From the NCBI RefSeq assembly GCF_030908625.1, contig NZ_CP133133.1, positions 2,852,001-2,916,000 of the forward strand: a stretch of DNA of 64,000 nucleotides, written 5' to 3'. How positions within the stretch are numbered: the stretch's first letter is position 1; each line of letters opens with the position of its first letter. The notes under the pieces were generated by a model. It ran no database searches. It was not told where the DNA came from and saw only the letters and a program-made list of their open reading frames with translations. Shown piece by piece: positions 63,372-64,000 of the stretch. A program made the translations under genes and the position numbers. This DNA comes from Paludicola sp. MB14-C6 (lineage in GTDB: Bacteria; Bacillota; Clostridia; Oscillospirales; Ruminococcaceae).

Positions 63372-64000
63372 TTAAACAATTAACATTGCATCGCCAAAGC
63401 TAAAGAAACGATATTTTTCATCAACAGCAACCTTATAAGCATTCATAGTATTATCATATCCACAAAATGCGCTGACTAGCATGATTAGTGTGCTTTCCGG
63501 TAGATGAAAGTTGGTAATCAAGCCATCAATAATTTTGAATGGATAGCCGGGATAGATAAAGATATCGGTATATCCATCACAAGCTTTCATCTCACCTTGA
63601 AATGTTGCAATGCTTTCCAACGTTCTGCAACTGGTTGTTCCAACTGCAAAAACACGACCACCATTTTTTTTAGTTTCTTTAATTTTGTTTGCAGTTTCTT
63701 CATTCATCATATAATGCTCAGAATGCATTTTATGGTTGGTTACATCATCTACTTTTACAGGACGAAATGTTCCTAAACCAACGTGCAGCGTAACTTCGGC
63801 AATATCAATACCTTTGTCCTTGATTTTTTGGAGTAATTCTTTCGTAAAATGTAAACCCGCAGTTGGTGCAGCAGCAGAACCTATGTCTTTTGAATATACA
63901 GTTTGATAACGCTCTTTATCGTTTAGCTTTTCTGTAATATAAGGAGGCAATGGCATTTGGCCGATTTCATCTAAAACAGCATAGATATTACCTTCACATT
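63372..64000 (-). CDS. queA: S-adenosylmethionine:tRNA ribosyltransferase-isomerase, 3' part
   Basis: The frame remains open to the window edge ([15 protein letters not shown] starts upstream of the ATG at 63956), so the N-terminal part is missing. Motifs are [35 protein letters not shown] and [19 protein letters not shown]. It makes epoxyqueuosine from preQ1-tRNA, the step after tgt. The 117-base gap to tgt contains nothing I recognise. Confidence 0.94.
   Translation of the reverse strand, partial: CEGNIYAVLDEIGQMPLPPYITEKLNDKERYQTVYSKDIGSAAAPTAGLHFTKELLQKIKDKGIDIAEVTLHVGLGTFRPVKVDDVTNHKMHSEHYMMNEETANKIKETKKNGGRVFAVGTTSCRTLESIATFQGEMKACDGYTDIFIYPGYPFKIIDGLITNFHLPESTLIMLVSAFCGYDNTMNAYKVAVDEKYRFFSFGDAMLIV

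Overview
The window is a piece of chromosome from a low-GC, endospore-forming anaerobic Clostridia bacterium. The gene content and order fit the Oscillospirales/Ruminococcaceae side of the class. The reasons are a complete spoIIIAA-AH locus, the rimP-nusA-ylxR-ylxQ-infB block, the nusB-xseA-xseB-ispA-dxs-tlyA-nadK-argR-recN block, GGAGG-type ribosome binding sites and AT-rich intergenic DNA. I see no rRNA genes, tRNA genes, CRISPR array or prophage. The genus call is inference.

Layout: 1-381 holds the 3' end of a TrkA/KtrA-type gene, followed by a 400-base gap with three hairpins. 788-3772 encodes a five-PAS GGDEF/HD-GYP protein. 3875-5399 is an IS1182-like element. 5450-11632 (minus strand) is a short operon for a small Cys-rich protein, a small membrane protein and a 1843-residue sortase-anchored surface protein with two C-type-lectin-like domains. 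11780-13797 is an AgrC/AgrA-like two-component system. 14247-18673 holds a GH25 muramidase, an Ntn-type amidohydrolase, a probable structured RNA, a lipoprotein and a GH29 fucosidase. 18752-27272 is the translation and RNA-processing block from rimP to ribF, preceded by a promoter and a leader terminator. 27465-27932 is a DUF5067-like lipoprotein. 27976-29499 is a second, near-identical IS copy. 29530-32980 carries a membrane glycosyltransferase, an oxidoreductase and an AroB-like protein that lacks its catalytic residues. 33191-38573 is the spoIIIA operon, followed by asp23 and the nusB-to-recN block up to 49283. 49493-54382 has GH3, Nif3-like and glycerol dehydrogenase genes. 54473-56802 (minus) is a run of five small membrane-protein genes. 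The rest holds DUF6062, ogg, yibE/F, class II aldolase, a small membrane protein, mntP, tgt and the 3' part of queA.

How the genes work together: the rimP-to-ribF and nusB-to-recN blocks are housekeeping (ribosome maturation, transcription elongation and antitermination, isoprenoid precursors, NADP, recombination). The spoIIIA operon builds the mother-cell side of the channel to the forespore. The surface protein, muramidase, fucosidase and GH3 suggest life on glycans and at a surface, plausibly in a gut.

The most striking observation concerns the IS element. Both copies lie between perfect direct repeats (31 bp and 26 bp), and each repeat is a complete intrinsic-terminator-like hairpin. The element therefore appears to target terminator stem-loops and to duplicate them on insertion, so both neighbours keep a terminator. 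The element also has a hairpin of its own at each end, and the transposase stop codon is completed by the first base of the target. Other points worth following are a pseudoknot-forming RNA at about 16332-16536, the AroB-like pseudoenzyme, and a 139-bp inverted-repeat structure between infB and rbfA.
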